From the NCBI GenBank assembly GCA_963746315.1, contig CAVVAR010000010.1, forward strand, positions 124,001-188,000: a stretch of 64,000 nucleotides of DNA, written 5' to 3'. The position numbers and the translations under genes are program-made. This document shows, piece after piece, positions 33,310 through 42,857 of the stretch (positions are counted from its first letter, which is position 1; each line of letters begins with the position of its first letter). The notes below the pieces were generated by a model, which did not search any database, had not been told where the DNA came from, and worked only from the letters and a program-made list of their open reading frames with translations. The stretch is from Ga0077555 sp963746315 (lineage in GTDB: Bacteria > Pseudomonadota > Alphaproteobacteria > Rhizobiales > Hyphomicrobiaceae).

Positions 33310-34893
33310 ATGAGTCCAGACAAATCACCCGCGGAAGGCCTGACACCCCTAAAGCGGGCACTGATTCTCGTTTCGGTCGTTCTCGCCACGACGCTCTATT
33401 CGACGACGATCCTGATCGTATCGACCGTGCTACCGCAGATGCAGGGCTCGATGTCGGCAACCGCCGACGAGGTGTCCTGGGTGGTCACGTTCAATATCCT
33501 GGCCACGGCTATCGTGACACCGATGACCGGCTGGCTGTCCGGGCGCTTCGGCGTGCGCAACGTGATGATATGGAGCGTTTTCGGCTTCGCGATCACGACG
33601 CTGATGTGCGGCTTCTCGAACTCGCTCGAGACCCTGGTGTTCTGGCGGGTCTTGCAAGGTGCCTTCGGAGCGCCTTCGACCCCGCTCGCGCAATCGATCC
33701 TGCTCGATACCTACCCCCAGCGTCAGCACGCGCTGGTGCTCGGCCTGTTCGGCTTCGGCGTTGTGATTGGACCGGTGATCGGCCCGACACTCGGTGGCTA
33801 CATGGCGGAGACCTACAGCTGGCGCTATGCATTCTACGCCATCTTCCCGGTCGGGGTGATCGGCGTCCTGGGCTTGCGCGCTTTTCTGCCTCCAGACAAC
33901 AGGCGCTCGCCGCGACCACTCGACTGGACAGGCTTCATCACGCTTTCGCTAGCGCTGGCCGCGACGCAGCTGGTGCTCTCGCGCGGACAGCGGCTCGACT
34001 GGTTCGATAGCCTCGAGATCCGTATCGAGACCCTCGTCGCGGTCGTCGCGTTCTGGATGTTTACGATGCACATCATGACCGCGCGCGAGCCGTTCCTGGA
34101 CCCGAGGCATTTGCGCAACCGCAACTACGCCATCGGGCTTCTACTCGTGGCCATTTATGGCATGCTGAATTTCACGCCGGTGGTCCTGCTGCCGCCACTC
34201 CTGAAGGCGCACGCGCATTTCCCGGATACGATCGTCGGCGAGATCGTGGCAAGCCGCGGGGTCGGAGGTTGCATCGGCTTCCTCATCGCCGGGTTCGCCA
34301 ACCGCATCGACGCGCGCGTCTCGATGATGGCGGGCTTCGGCATGCTGCTGATCGCGGGGCTATGGCTGATGACCATGGACCTCAACGTGAGGCCGATCTC
34401 GCTTATGGCCAACGCGGCGTTGCAAGGGCTTGCGATCGGCGCCATCTGGGTGCCCCTTTCGGTCGTCGCATTCTCGGACGTCGCCGAGAAGGACCGGCCG
34501 GAAACGAGCGCGGTCTTCCATCTCCTGCGCAATCTGGGCTCGAGCTTTTTCATCTCGATCTGCGTCGCCGAGATCATCCGTTCGACGGGAGTGAACTACA
34601 GCCGGATGGTCGAGGGCATTTCCCAGTTCAATCCGTCACTGACGCTGCCATGGGTGATGGGAGCGTGGGATCTGAACTCGCTGGCGGGGCTACAGAAAAT
34701 CTCCAACGAGATCAGCCGGCAATCGGCGCTCATCGCCTATCTCAACGCCTTCGGTATGTTCACGGCCGCCTGCGCCGTCACGCTGCCGCTGATACTGCTC
34801 GTCGGAAACGGCAAGCCGAAATCGGCGCCGGCTGCGCCTGCCGCGACAACCCGCGAACGCAAGAGCGAACCGGCTACCTCTGGAGACGGATGA
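33310..34893 (+). CDS. MFS multidrug exporter, DHA2 (EmrB/QacA) family
   Basis: A 527-residue drug:proton antiporter with fourteen predicted helices. Marks are TILIVSTVLPQMQGSM in helix 1, WVVTFNILATAIVTPMTGWL, the loop motif GRFGVRNVMIW, and motif C in FGVVIGPVIGPTLGGYMAE. Exporters of this type usually work with an EmrA-type periplasmic adaptor, but none is adjacent. The ATG at 33310 directly follows a short leader without a strong ribosome site. Its end overlaps the converging gene at 34874 by 20 bases. Confidence 0.9.
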   Translation: MSPDKSPAEGLTPLKRALILVSVVLATTLYSTTILIVSTVLPQMQGSMSATADEVSWVVTFNILATAIVTPMTGWLSGRFGVRNVMIWSVFGFAITTLMCGFSNSLETLVFWRVLQGAFGAPSTPLAQSILLDTYPQRQHALVLGLFGFGVVIGPVIGPTLGGYMAETYSWRYAFYAIFPVGVIGVLGLRAFLPPDNRRSPRPLDWTGFITLSLALAATQLVLSRGQRLDWFDSLEIRIETLVAVVAFWMFTMHIMTAREPFLDPRHLRNRNYAIGLLLVAIYGMLNFTPVVLLPPLLKAHAHFPDTIVGEIVASRGVGGCIGFLIAGFANRIDARVSMMAGFGMLLIAGLWLMTMDLNVRPISLMANAALQGLAIGAIWVPLSVVAFSDVAEKDRPETSAVFHLLRNLGSSFFISICVAEIIRSTGVNYSRMVEGISQFNPSLTLPWVMGAWDLNSLAGLQKISNEISRQSALIAYLNAFGMFTAACAVTLPLILLVGNGKPKSAPAAPAATTRERKSEPATSGDG

Positions 34894-35404
34894 TAGCGCG
34901 ATCGATGGCGGCCGTGCCCTCGGGACGAGCCTCGCAGCCAGTCGCTCCCGGCGACAGCTTCATCCGAGGATCGGAGGCGCGCAGACGGCGGAGCGCAGGG
35001 AGCGCCGACGTGTCTCCGATCTCGCCGAGCACCTCCACCGCCACCGACCGAACGGCGATCACGCCGTCGCAGGTCTCCACGTCGGCATGGGTCTCCAGCA
35101 TGCGGGTCAAGGCCGGCACGACGCCCGGCTCACGCAGCGTACCCAGACAACGTGCGGCCCACGCTTCGCACTCCGCTCTCTCGAGGAAGAGCAAGTCCAT
35201 GAAGCTGAAGGGCCGTACGCGGCAGCCAGCCGGGTGAAACTCGAAGCGGCAATGATGGCCGGAAAGCTGTCGCTCGAGGCTCGCGACGGTAGGGTTGCCC
35301 GAACGCGGCCCGAACGCTGCAAACGCCAACAATCCCGCAAGGAACAGCCCAAGCCATAGCCAGCGCTGCCGGCGCCCGCCACGCGAAAGGCCTCTAGCCG
35401 GCAT
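34874..35404 (-). CDS. Membrane-anchored protein with HEAT-like repeats
   Basis: A 176-residue protein. An N-terminal helix (WLWLGLFLAGLLAFAAFG) anchors it; the C-terminal region has HEAT/PBS-type repeat character (GTLREPGVVPALTRMLET and VLGEIGDTSALPALRRLRAS). Four cysteines lie in the middle and may be oxidised outside the membrane. I know no function. Its start overlaps the stop of the next upstream gene by 11 bases, so the two small membrane proteins are probably co-expressed. Confidence 0.65.
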   Translation of the reverse strand: MPARGLSRGGRRQRWLWLGLFLAGLLAFAAFGPRSGNPTVASLERQLSGHHCRFEFHPAGCRVRPFSFMDLLFLERAECEAWAARCLGTLREPGVVPALTRMLETHADVETCDGVIAVRSVAVEVLGEIGDTSALPALRRLRASDPRMKLSPGATGCEARPEGTAAIDRAIIRLQR

Positions 35405-35681
35405 CCGGATCCCGGCGACGCGTCGCGAAGCCGATCCAGCCCCACACGAGCCCCGCCAGGAAAGAAGCGACGAACACGCCGCTCAGCAGGCGCACCTTTG
35501 GCGGAAAGAAACCTGTCAGCATGAGAAGGCCGGCAAAAAGCACACCTGCGATCCCGGCTGCGAAGCCCGCCACGATGATCTTCTGGGCCTGATCCGCTCG
35601 TCGGCCGATCAGGAACCCGGCAGCCAGCGTCGCGGGGTTCATGATCGCGAGCAGCAGAATGTCCTTGAGCTCAGGCGGCAT
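35394..35681 (-). CDS. Small integral membrane protein
   Basis: A 95-residue protein with three hydrophobic segments (LLLAIMNPATLAAGFLIG, IIVAGFAAGIAGVLFAGLLM, LLSGVFVASFLAGLVWGWIG) separated by short charged loops, and a basic C-terminus. No family is recognised. It overlaps the HEAT-like gene by 11 bases and lies 36 bases after the chorismate mutase gene on the same strand, so the three may be one transcript. Confidence 0.65.
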   Translation of the reverse strand: MPPELKDILLLAIMNPATLAAGFLIGRRADQAQKIIVAGFAAGIAGVLFAGLLMLTGFFPPKVRLLSGVFVASFLAGLVWGWIGFATRRRDPDAG

Positions 35682-35717
35682 GACCGGCTCCCGCTGGATT
35701 CGCCCCGGGTTCAGGGC

Positions 35718-36044
35718 TCAGGTCTTGCTGCCCTTGGCGACGATCTCGTCCTTGAGCTTCTCTTCCTCGTACTGGATGAACCAGCCGACCATCTGGCGCC
35801 AGAGCGCCTCGCACATGTCGGGGGGGATGCCACGCTCGGCGGCGCGCTCGCGGACGCGGTCGAACACCTGCTGGTTGCGCCAAGGCACGTTGGCCTCCTG
35901 GCCGAGCCCGAGCTTGATCTGCCAGGCGCGCTCGACGTAGCCGAAGCGCTCTGCGATGAGATCGACGAGGGCCTTGTCGCAGCGGTCGATCTCGACGCGC
36001 ACGTCGGACAGGTCGGCACAATCCTTGGGGGCTTTATGGGTCAT
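35718..36044 (-). CDS. Chorismate mutase type II (AroQ-like)
   Basis: A 108-residue helical protein of the AroQ fold, which converts chorismate to prephenate or, in relatives, isochorismate to salicylate and pyruvate. VRVEIDRCDKALVDLIAERFGYVERAWQIK is the first helix region (EIDRCDKALV carries the active-site Arg), and NQQVFDRVRERAAERGIPPD is the second; the third carries the QMVGWFIQYEEEKL helix. Start ATG at 36044. It is divergent from the phosphatase-type gene at 36153. Pathway context is lacking. Confidence 0.8.
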   Translation of the reverse strand: MTHKAPKDCADLSDVRVEIDRCDKALVDLIAERFGYVERAWQIKLGLGQEANVPWRNQQVFDRVRERAAERGIPPDMCEALWRQMVGWFIQYEEEKLKDEIVAKGSKT

Positions 36045-36152
36045 GGCTCGGCTTCCGGATCGGATCGGGGATCGGCTTTGCTTAGCACAGATGCACGATA
36101 GGCATAGCCCCGTTAGACTACAGGCCACAACCGGAACGGAGAGGCGGCCGCC

Positions 36153-37424
36153 TTGATCAACGACCATACGCTTCGACGCTTTCCGGCCTTCGGGGATAAG
36201 CTGGTCAAGCCGATCTACGCCGACTACTCGTTCGGCAACATTGCCGCGACCGTGCACCGTCTGCTGACGGGCGAGACGATCGGGGCGCTCATTCCCGACG
36301 ATGCGTTCGGTGGCAGCTACCCGGCCCCTCAAAAGGTGGTTCTGGTCTTCGTCGACAGTTTCGGCTGGGAGTTCTGGCAGCGCTACATGGATCGCTTCCG
36401 TATCCTGCGCAGAGTTGCGGGCGACGGAGTGCTGACGCCGATCTCAGCGCTGTTTCCGTCGACGACGGCAGCCTCGGTCACGACGCTGAACCTCGGTGTG
36501 CTTCCGGCGCGGCACGGCATCTACGAATGGAACATGTATGTGCCGGCGCTCGGCGAGGTCATCCAGTCGTTGCCCTTCGCACAGCTCGGACGTGGCCCCG
36601 GCTCGGCTGCAAGACCCGGCCATGATGCGACGGCGCTCTTCGCCGAGCCGCTCGAGACCGCGCATCAGCGTCTCGTTGCCCGCGGCGTCCGATCGTTCCA
36701 GCTCGCGCACCGCTCGTATGCGAGCTCCCCTTACAATACGACGGCGTCCGCCGGCGCCGAGGTCGTGCCGTACGGCACGCTCGCGGAGGCGATGGTCTCT
36801 CTCGACCAATTGATCTCCGAGGTGCCGGGCAAGGCCTTCATCAATTTCTACTGGGCCGGGCTCGACACGGCGGCCCACACTCACGGGCCAAACTCGGAGG
36901 TCCACGAGGCCGAGGTGGTCGCGTTCTGGGGCGCGATCGACCTGCTGCTTGGGCGCAAGCAGAAGCCCGGGACACTCTGGCTGTTCACGGCCGATCACGG
37001 CCACATCGCAGTGCCGGCGGAGGAAACGATCTACGTCAACCAGAGATGGCCCCAACTCCGCCAGTGGCTATCGACGAGTCCGACGGGGCAGCCCATTTGG
37101 CCGTGCGGATCGCCACGCGACATGTTCCTGCACATTCGCCCGGAGTATCGCGAAGAGGCGGCCGTATTGCTGCGGCAGGGGCTCGACGGCATCGCCACGG
37201 TCATGCCCGTCGACGAGGCTATCTCGACCGGCCTTTTCGGCACGCCGGGCAGTGTCTCCCCCGAGCTTCGCCGGAGGCTCGGCGACGTGCTGGTGCTGCC
37301 GCATCTCGGGCATTTCGTGTGGTGGCACGAGGCAGGCCTGATCTCCAACCGGCTCAACGGGCACCACGGTGGATTGACGCGCGAGGAGCTGGTGACCGTG
37401 CTGGGGGTGGCCGGCGAGTTGTAA
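36153..37424 (+). CDS. Alkaline phosphatase-superfamily phosphodiesterase/pyrophosphatase
   Basis: A 423-residue enzyme with nucleotide pyrophosphatase/phosphodiesterase-like motifs: VVLVFVDSFGWEFW (first metal site), FPSTTAASVTTLNLG with the nucleophile Thr, FYWAGLDTAAHTHGP, and FTADHGHIAVP with metal-binding Asp and His. It has no signal peptide, so it is probably cytoplasmic. The natural substrate is unknown. The start is a TTG at 36153 with GGAGAGG about nine bases upstream. An intergenic repeat follows it. Confidence 0.82.
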   Translation: MINDHTLRRFPAFGDKLVKPIYADYSFGNIAATVHRLLTGETIGALIPDDAFGGSYPAPQKVVLVFVDSFGWEFWQRYMDRFRILRRVAGDGVLTPISALFPSTTAASVTTLNLGVLPARHGIYEWNMYVPALGEVIQSLPFAQLGRGPGSAARPGHDATALFAEPLETAHQRLVARGVRSFQLAHRSYASSPYNTTASAGAEVVPYGTLAEAMVSLDQLISEVPGKAFINFYWAGLDTAAHTHGPNSEVHEAEVVAFWGAIDLLLGRKQKPGTLWLFTADHGHIAVPAEETIYVNQRWPQLRQWLSTSPTGQPIWPCGSPRDMFLHIRPEYREEAAVLLRQGLDGIATVMPVDEAISTGLFGTPGSVSPELRRRLGDVLVLPHLGHFVWWHEAGLISNRLNGHHGGLTREELVTVLGVAGEL

Positions 37425-37440
37425 TGCCCCGTGCCGTCAC

Positions 37441-37552
37441 GGGCCGGGGCTTGTTCCCGAGATCCATCGTGCAACGAGGCTGAGACGGTTGCCTCGGGCG
37501 TGATGATCGATGCGTCCCGGGCCGGGCGCACAGCTCTACACGGGCCGGGATG
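37441..37552. repeat. Intergenic palindromic repeat, copy 1
   Basis: This shares blocks with 59482-59610: a GC-rich arm around CTTGT (GGGGCTTGTTCCCGAG), then CCATCGTGCAACGAGGCTGA, and a distal TGATCGATGCGTCCCGGG. Both copies lie between genes. It resembles the REP-like elements of alphaproteobacterial chromosomes. Confidence 0.6.
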
Positions 37553-37578
37553 CACCTGTCTCTTCACCCTTGCGGCCT

Positions 37579-39678
37579 TCACCCCTTACCCGCCGTCGCC
37601 AGCTTGCCGCCCTCGTTCGCCAGCCGCTCGATCAGTGCCGTCAGCTTCCAGCGCGCCCCGTGCTCAGCCTCGTAGGCGCGCACCTTCGCGGCCGACTCCT
37701 TCAAGCCGATGGCGTTCTCGATCTGCCACATCGGACCACCGCGCCAAGCCGGGAAGCCGTAGCCGGTGAGGTAGATGGTATCGATGTCGGACGCGCGCAG
37801 CGCGATCCCTTCGTCGAGGAGCTGGGCGCCCTTCGTTGGCGAGGCGCAACAGGCACCGCTCGACGATCTCCTCCGGCGGCAGGCGTGCGGCGGTTGATCT
37901 TGAGGGCGCGGGCCTCCTCCTCGAACATGGCGACGATGGCCTCGTCGGGAATGCGCGTCCGGCCGTCGTAGCGGTAGTAGCCCGCGCCCGTCTTCTGGCC
38001 GTGGCGGCCGAGCTCGGAGATCTGGTCCGTCACGCGATAGAGGCGGCGGCGCTCCTCGCTCAGCGGGTGCTCCGGCGGATGCAGTAGCCGACATCGATAC
38101 CGGCGAGGTCCATCATGGCGTTCGGGCCCATGGCCAGACCCCAGGTCTCCAGCGCGCCATCGATCTCGGCCGGCGTCGCGCCCTCGAGCAGCATCGCCTG
38201 AACCTCCTCGAGGTAGGCCTCCACCATGCGATTGCCGATGAAGCCGAAGCAGACGCCGGCCACGACACCGACCTTGTTGATACGCTTGGCGACCGCCATG
38301 GCCGTGGCGAGGGCGTCCTTCGCGGTTTTCGCGCCACGGACGATCTCGAGCAGGCGCATGATATTCGCAGGTGAGAAGAAGTGGGTCCCGAGCACATCCT
38401 GCAGGACGGCTGGTAACGGCCGCGATCTGGTCCACGTCGAGGGTCGAGGTGTTCGAGGCGAGCACAGCGCCCTTCTTGGCGACGGCGTCGAGCTTGCGGA
38501 ACACCTCCTGCTTGACCGCCATCTTCTCGAACACGGCCTCGACGATGAAATCCGCGTCTTTCAGATCGGCCAGCTCGAGCGAGCCGGAGAGCCCTGACAG
38601 GAGCTTGTCGGCCTTGTCTTGCGTCATGCGTCCGCGCTTGACGTTGGACGCAATCGTCTCACGGATGCGGGCAAGGCCGCGCTCGAGCGCATCCGGCTTC
38701 GTCTCGACGACCGTGACGGGAAAGCCCCCCTGGAGGAACGCGAGCGAGATGCCGACACCCATCGTTCCCGCACCGACGACCCCGATCGTCTCGACGGGAC
38801 GCGGCTTCACGTCCTTGCCGATATCAGGGATGTCGGCAGCCTTTCGCTCGGCGAAGAACGCGTACTGAAGGGCTTTCGCATAGGGGCTGGCGGCCAACTC
38901 GGCGAAGAGCGCCTTCTCGCGGGCGACACCCGACTTGTAATCGCTTCCAACCGCTGCCTCGACGGCGGCGATGCAGTGTCTGGCGGCCATCGGGCCAGAG
39001 GAATGCTTGCCGAGAGCCGCGCGTCGCTTGTCGAAGAGATCGCCCGGGATGGATGCCCGCTCGATGCGCTTGGCGGAGAGCGGGCCGTGCACCCTTGCCG
39101 GCTGCCACCAGCTCGCGCGCGAAGGCAACGGCGGCCTCGACCACATTGCCGTCGACGACCCGGTCGGCGAGGCCGTTCTTCTCAGCCGCCGCAGCGTTGA
39201 TGAAGTTGCCCGAGACGATCATGTCGAGTGCCGCCTCGACGCCGATCAGGCGCGGCAGGCGCTGCGTGCCGCCGGCGCCCGGCAGAATGCCGATCTTGAC
39301 TTCGGGCAAACCGAGCTGCCCGACCGAGCGGTCGATTACGCGATAATGACAGCCGAGAGCCACCTCGAGGCCACCGCCCAGCGCCAGGCCGTTCACGGCG
39401 GCGACCACGGGCTTCGCCGAGGCTTCCATCTCGTCGATCACCTCTGGGAGGCCCGGCTCCTTCGAGACCGGCGCGCGAACTCCGCGATGTCGGCACCGGC
39501 CGAGAAGGCGCGCCCCTCTCCCGTCACGACGATGGCCTTGACGGCAGGGTCGGCATTGGCCGACCTGACAGCCGCGATCAGTCCGGTGCGCACACCATGC
39601 GCCAGCGCGTTGACGGGAGGATTGCGAGAGGCGAATCACGACCACATCGCCGTGCGCCCCGACATCGACCTTCGCCAT
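37579..39678 (-). pseudogene. 3-hydroxyacyl-CoA dehydrogenase/enoyl-CoA hydratase, seven frameshifts
   Basis: Read piecewise from the ATG at 39678, this is a FadB/FadJ-type bifunctional beta-oxidation enzyme of about 700 residues. The hydratase half has NGLALGGGLEVALGCHYRV and LPEVKIGILPGAGGTQRLPR with its catalytic Glu; the dehydrogenase half has GVVGAGTMGVGIS, VIVEAVFEKM-like FIVEAVFEKM, LASNTSTLDV, GTHFFSPANIMRLLEIV and GFIGNRMVEAY; the end reads YLTGYGFPAWRGGPMWQ. The frame must change near 39625, 39470, 39085, 38402, 38070, 37888 and 37832. Each is repaired by one base, and there are no nonsense codons within the segments. It is therefore either recently inactivated or, more likely, badly sequenced here. 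Confidence 0.85.
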
Positions 39679-39804
39679 CTCAAGTCCTTCCTGCTCATCC
39701 AACGGGGGCCGGATATGGCGAGACCCCGTGCTCTTTCCCGTGCTTGGCGCTGGCGGCTACGACCGCTACGCTTCGAGCCAAAGCTTATCCGGGAGGAAAC
39801 GACA

Positions 39805-41445
39805 ATGCTCAAGGGCCAGATGATGGACCGGCCGCTGCTGGTCTCGAGCCTCATCGACTATGCCGCCGAGGTGCACAGCTCGAGCCCGATCATCACCGCC
39901 ACGGTCGAAGGCCCGATCCACCGTCAGACCTACGCTGAAACCCGCACCCGCATTGCCCGACTGGCCAATGCGCTCTTGAAGCTCGGCGTGAAGCCCGGCG
40001 ACCGCGTAGCCACGATGGCCTGGAACACGCACCGGCATTTCGAGCTCTATTTCGCCATCTCCGGCATCGGAGCCGTGTGCCATACGATCAATCCACGGCT
40101 CTTTCCGGAGCAGATGACCTACATCGTCAACCACGCCCAGGACACGACGCTGTTCCTGGACACGACGTTCGTCCCGCTCGTCGAGAAGCTGAAGGCCACG
40201 TTCACCCCGATCCGCACGTATGTGGCGCTGACGGACCGCGCGCACATGCCCGCCGGTGAGCCGATTCCGGGCATGCTGTGCTACGAGGAGCTGCTCGAGG
40301 ACGGCGCACCCGACATCGTCTGGCCTGAGCTCGACGAGAATGCGGCCTGCGCGCTCTGCTATACGTCCGGCACGACCGGCGACCCCAAAGGCGCGCTTTA
40401 CTCGCACCGCTCGAACCTTCTTCACACCTTCTTCGTGCTTGCCGCCGCTCAAGGATCGTTCATGCCGACGCGGCCGATCCTGCCCGTCGTGCCGATGTTC
40501 CATGCCAACGCCTGGGGTTTGCCGTTCCTGGTCACGCTGACGGGCGCGCCCTTCGTGATGCCCGGCCCCAAGCTCGACGGCGCCAGCCTGTTCAACCTCA
40601 TGGATCAGGAGAAGGTCTGGGGCGGCTGGGGCGTGCCGACCGTTTGGCTCGGGCTTCTGGACGAGATGAGGAAGCAGGGCCGCAAGCCGGACAATCTCTC
40701 GCGTATCCTGACAGGCGGCTCGGCCATTGCACGGGCCACGCTCGAGACCTACGAGCGCGACTACGGCATCGACATCGTGCACGGCTGGGGCATGACCGAG
40801 ATGAGCCCGGTCGGCACCGTAACGCAGATGACGCCCGAAGAGCGCGCACTCCCATTCGATGAGCAGATGGACATCAAGAGCCGGCAGGGCCGACGCATGT
40901 ATGGCGTCGAGATGAAGATCGTGGATGCCGCCGGCAACCGGCTGCCGCACGACGGCAAGGCGCAGGGCGAGCTCTTCGTTCGCGGTGGCGCGGTGATCTC
41001 CGGATATTACGCCAACGATGCCGCAACGAAGGCCGCCATCGATAAGGACGGCTGGTTCGGGACCGGCGACGTCGCCACCATCACGCCCGACGGCTGGTTG
41101 GTCATCGTCGACCGCACGAAGGACCTCGTGAAGTCCGGCGGCGAGTGGATCTCGTCGATCGACGTCGAGAATGTCGCCATCGGTTGCCCGGGCGTCGCCA
41201 ACGCCGCGGTGATTGCCGTGCCGGACCCCAAATGGACCGAGCGCCCGCTGCTCGTCGTCGTGAAGGCACCCGGCGCCGACCCGACGAAAGAGCAGGTGCT
41301 GGCACATGTCGCCACGAAGCTCGCCAAGTGGCAGGTGCCGGACGACGTCGTTTTCGTGGACAGCCTGCCACTGACGGCAACCGGCAAGATCTCGAAAAAG
41401 GATCTTCGCACAGCCTTCGCGGAGCACCGACTAGGCGCCCAATAA
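39805..41445 (+). CDS. Acyl-CoA synthetase (AMP-forming)
   Basis: A 546-residue ANL-superfamily ligase activating a carboxylic acid as acyl-AMP and then acyl-CoA. Motifs are YTSGTTGDPKGALYSH (A3), YEELLE and the GWGMTEMSPVG A5 motif, GWFGTGDVATITPDGWLVIVDR (A7-A8), and the C-terminal ATGKISKKDLR with its catalytic Lys. The sequence resembles medium/long-chain and methylmercaptopropionate-type ligases; chain length cannot be read. The ATG at 39805 has GGGAGGAAACGAC before it. It is divergent from the broken beta-oxidation gene, which suggests a common fatty- or organic-acid pathway, and is followed by two TRAP binding proteins. Confidence 0.91.
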   Translation: MLKGQMMDRPLLVSSLIDYAAEVHSSSPIITATVEGPIHRQTYAETRTRIARLANALLKLGVKPGDRVATMAWNTHRHFELYFAISGIGAVCHTINPRLFPEQMTYIVNHAQDTTLFLDTTFVPLVEKLKATFTPIRTYVALTDRAHMPAGEPIPGMLCYEELLEDGAPDIVWPELDENAACALCYTSGTTGDPKGALYSHRSNLLHTFFVLAAAQGSFMPTRPILPVVPMFHANAWGLPFLVTLTGAPFVMPGPKLDGASLFNLMDQEKVWGGWGVPTVWLGLLDEMRKQGRKPDNLSRILTGGSAIARATLETYERDYGIDIVHGWGMTEMSPVGTVTQMTPEERALPFDEQMDIKSRQGRRMYGVEMKIVDAAGNRLPHDGKAQGELFVRGGAVISGYYANDAATKAAIDKDGWFGTGDVATITPDGWLVIVDRTKDLVKSGGEWISSIDVENVAIGCPGVANAAVIAVPDPKWTERPLLVVVKAPGADPTKEQVLAHVATKLAKWQVPDDVVFVDSLPLTATGKISKKDLRTAFAEHRLGAQ

Positions 41446-41528
41446 CCGGGCAGAAAGCCGGTATTTTCCTCAGTCTTCGCAATAGGTTCCGCTGGCGGGT
41501 GATCCACGGGCGGCGGATATCTGGGGCA

Positions 41529-41547
41529 CTCCCCGGGAGGCGGGGAG
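41529..41547 (+). terminator. Possible hairpin after the acyl-CoA synthetase
   Basis: CTCCCCG and CGGGGAG form a 7-base stem with a 5-base loop in the 140-base gap before the first TRAP gene. No T tract follows, so it may be an attenuator or processing site. Confidence 0.3.
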
Positions 41548-41585
41548 CGCGGCCGTTGCCGCATCCTTGGAAGGAGCCCGAGAGA

Positions 41586-42692
41586 ATGCTTCGAACCGTC
41601 AGGGCGACCGGCGCCATTCTCGCCATCGCCGCGTCACTCACCGTCACGACTGCCACCCAGGCGCAGCAACCCCGCACGTTGAAGATGCAGTCGAGCTTCC
41701 CGTCGTCATCGACGGCCCACGACGGCTTCAAGATGTGGGCCGAGCGCATCGACAAGCTGACCGGCGGCCAGCTCAAGGCAGACACCGCCCCTGCGGGACA
41801 GATCGTCGGCGCATTCGACGTTCTCGACGCGACGCACAAGAAGGTCATCGATGGCGCGGTGTCGATCGACTACTACTGGATCGGCAAGCAGAAGGCGTTC
41901 GCGCTGTTTGCGAACTCGCCGGCCGGCGTCGTCGGCATGGACCACATGGACTATTATGGCTGGTTCTACGAGGGCGGCGGGCAAGCCCTCTACGACGAGC
42001 TTCTGCAGAAGGAGTTGAAGCTCGATATCGTCATCTACCCGATCTTCGCCTCGAGCCCGCAGGCGCTCGGCTGGTTCCGCAAGCCGATCGAGAGCCTCGC
42101 CCAGTTCAAAGGCATCAAATGCCGCCAGACCGGCATGACAGCCGAGATCTACGCCAAGATGGGCATGGCGGTCGTCAATATGCCGGGCGGCGAGATCGCA
42201 CCGGCGGCCGAGCGTGGTGCCATCGACTGCGCCGAGTGGGTGGGCGGCATCGAGGACATGCGTCTCGGCCTGCACACGATCTGGAAAAACCACTACACGC
42301 CGGGCGTGCACGAGAGCGCCTCGGTCAACAGCCTGATCCTCAACAGATCGCTCTTCGACAGCCTGTCGCCGACGCAGCAGGAGGTGATCAAATCGGCAGC
42401 CACGGAAACCTTCGTGCGGTGGGGAATCTGGTGGCAGAAGCTCAATGCCGAGGCCATGGCCGAGATGGTCGAGAGCCACGGCGTCAAGATCCTGCCGACA
42501 CCGCCCGAGATCAACATCGAGTTCCTGAAGGCCTGGGATGCGGTCGCGGCGGCGGAAAGCGCCAAGAACCCGTTCTTCAAGAAGGTCTACGACAGCCAGA
42601 AGGCCTACGCCGCCAAAGTGGTGCCGGCCAAGCGGTTCATGTTCCCGCCGTACTCGCTGCAGGCAGATCACTACTTCCCGCAGAAGAAATAG
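41586..42692 (+). CDS. TRAP transporter substrate-binding protein (DctP/TakP type), copy A
   Basis: A 368-residue periplasmic protein with a signal peptide (about 1-27, ending TQAQQ). It matches the TakP-like branch of DctP: LKMQSSFPSSSTAHDGF at the start, AGQIVGAFDVLDATHKKVIDG, SPQALGWFRKPIESLAQFKG, GIKCRQTGM with the ligand-binding Arg, MPGGEIAPAAERGAIDCAEWVGG, and HYTPGVHES. TakP proteins bind 2-oxo acids with a cation; the ligand here is inferred only by family. The membrane subunits DctQ and DctM are not in the window. GGAAGGAG precedes the start. Copy B follows after a hairpin. Confidence 0.88.
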   Translation: MLRTVRATGAILAIAASLTVTTATQAQQPRTLKMQSSFPSSSTAHDGFKMWAERIDKLTGGQLKADTAPAGQIVGAFDVLDATHKKVIDGAVSIDYYWIGKQKAFALFANSPAGVVGMDHMDYYGWFYEGGGQALYDELLQKELKLDIVIYPIFASSPQALGWFRKPIESLAQFKGIKCRQTGMTAEIYAKMGMAVVNMPGGEIAPAAERGAIDCAEWVGGIEDMRLGLHTIWKNHYTPGVHESASVNSLILNRSLFDSLSPTQQEVIKSAATETFVRWGIWWQKLNAEAMAEMVESHGVKILPTPPEINIEFLKAWDAVAAAESAKNPFFKKVYDSQKAYAAKVVPAKRFMFPPYSLQADHYFPQKK

Positions 42693-42757
42693 GGCGGGAG
42701 GAGCCGAGCCGGAGCCGATCAGCGTGCTCCGGCTGAAGTTCCAGGGAAATACGCAAC

Positions 42758-42782
42758 GCCTACGCCGCATGCTGGCGTAGGC
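42758..42782 (+). terminator. Hairpin between the two TRAP genes
   Basis: GCCTACGCC and GGCGTAGGC form a perfect 9-base stem around a 7-base loop, 65 bases after the first TRAP stop. There is no T tract. It may stabilise the upstream message or reduce read-through. Confidence 0.45.
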
Positions 42783-42857
42783 GGCCGTTCCTGCGCTAGT
42801 CTCGCCTCTTCCATCAAAAGGGAGCCGCAAATCGGCACCCCGGGAGGTAGCAGCGCA

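Noticed and set aside
35718..36332. A longer chorismate mutase beginning at 36332
   Set aside because: The extra N-terminal part would overlap the divergent phosphatase gene and is not conserved; the ATG at 36044 gives the normal AroQ size.
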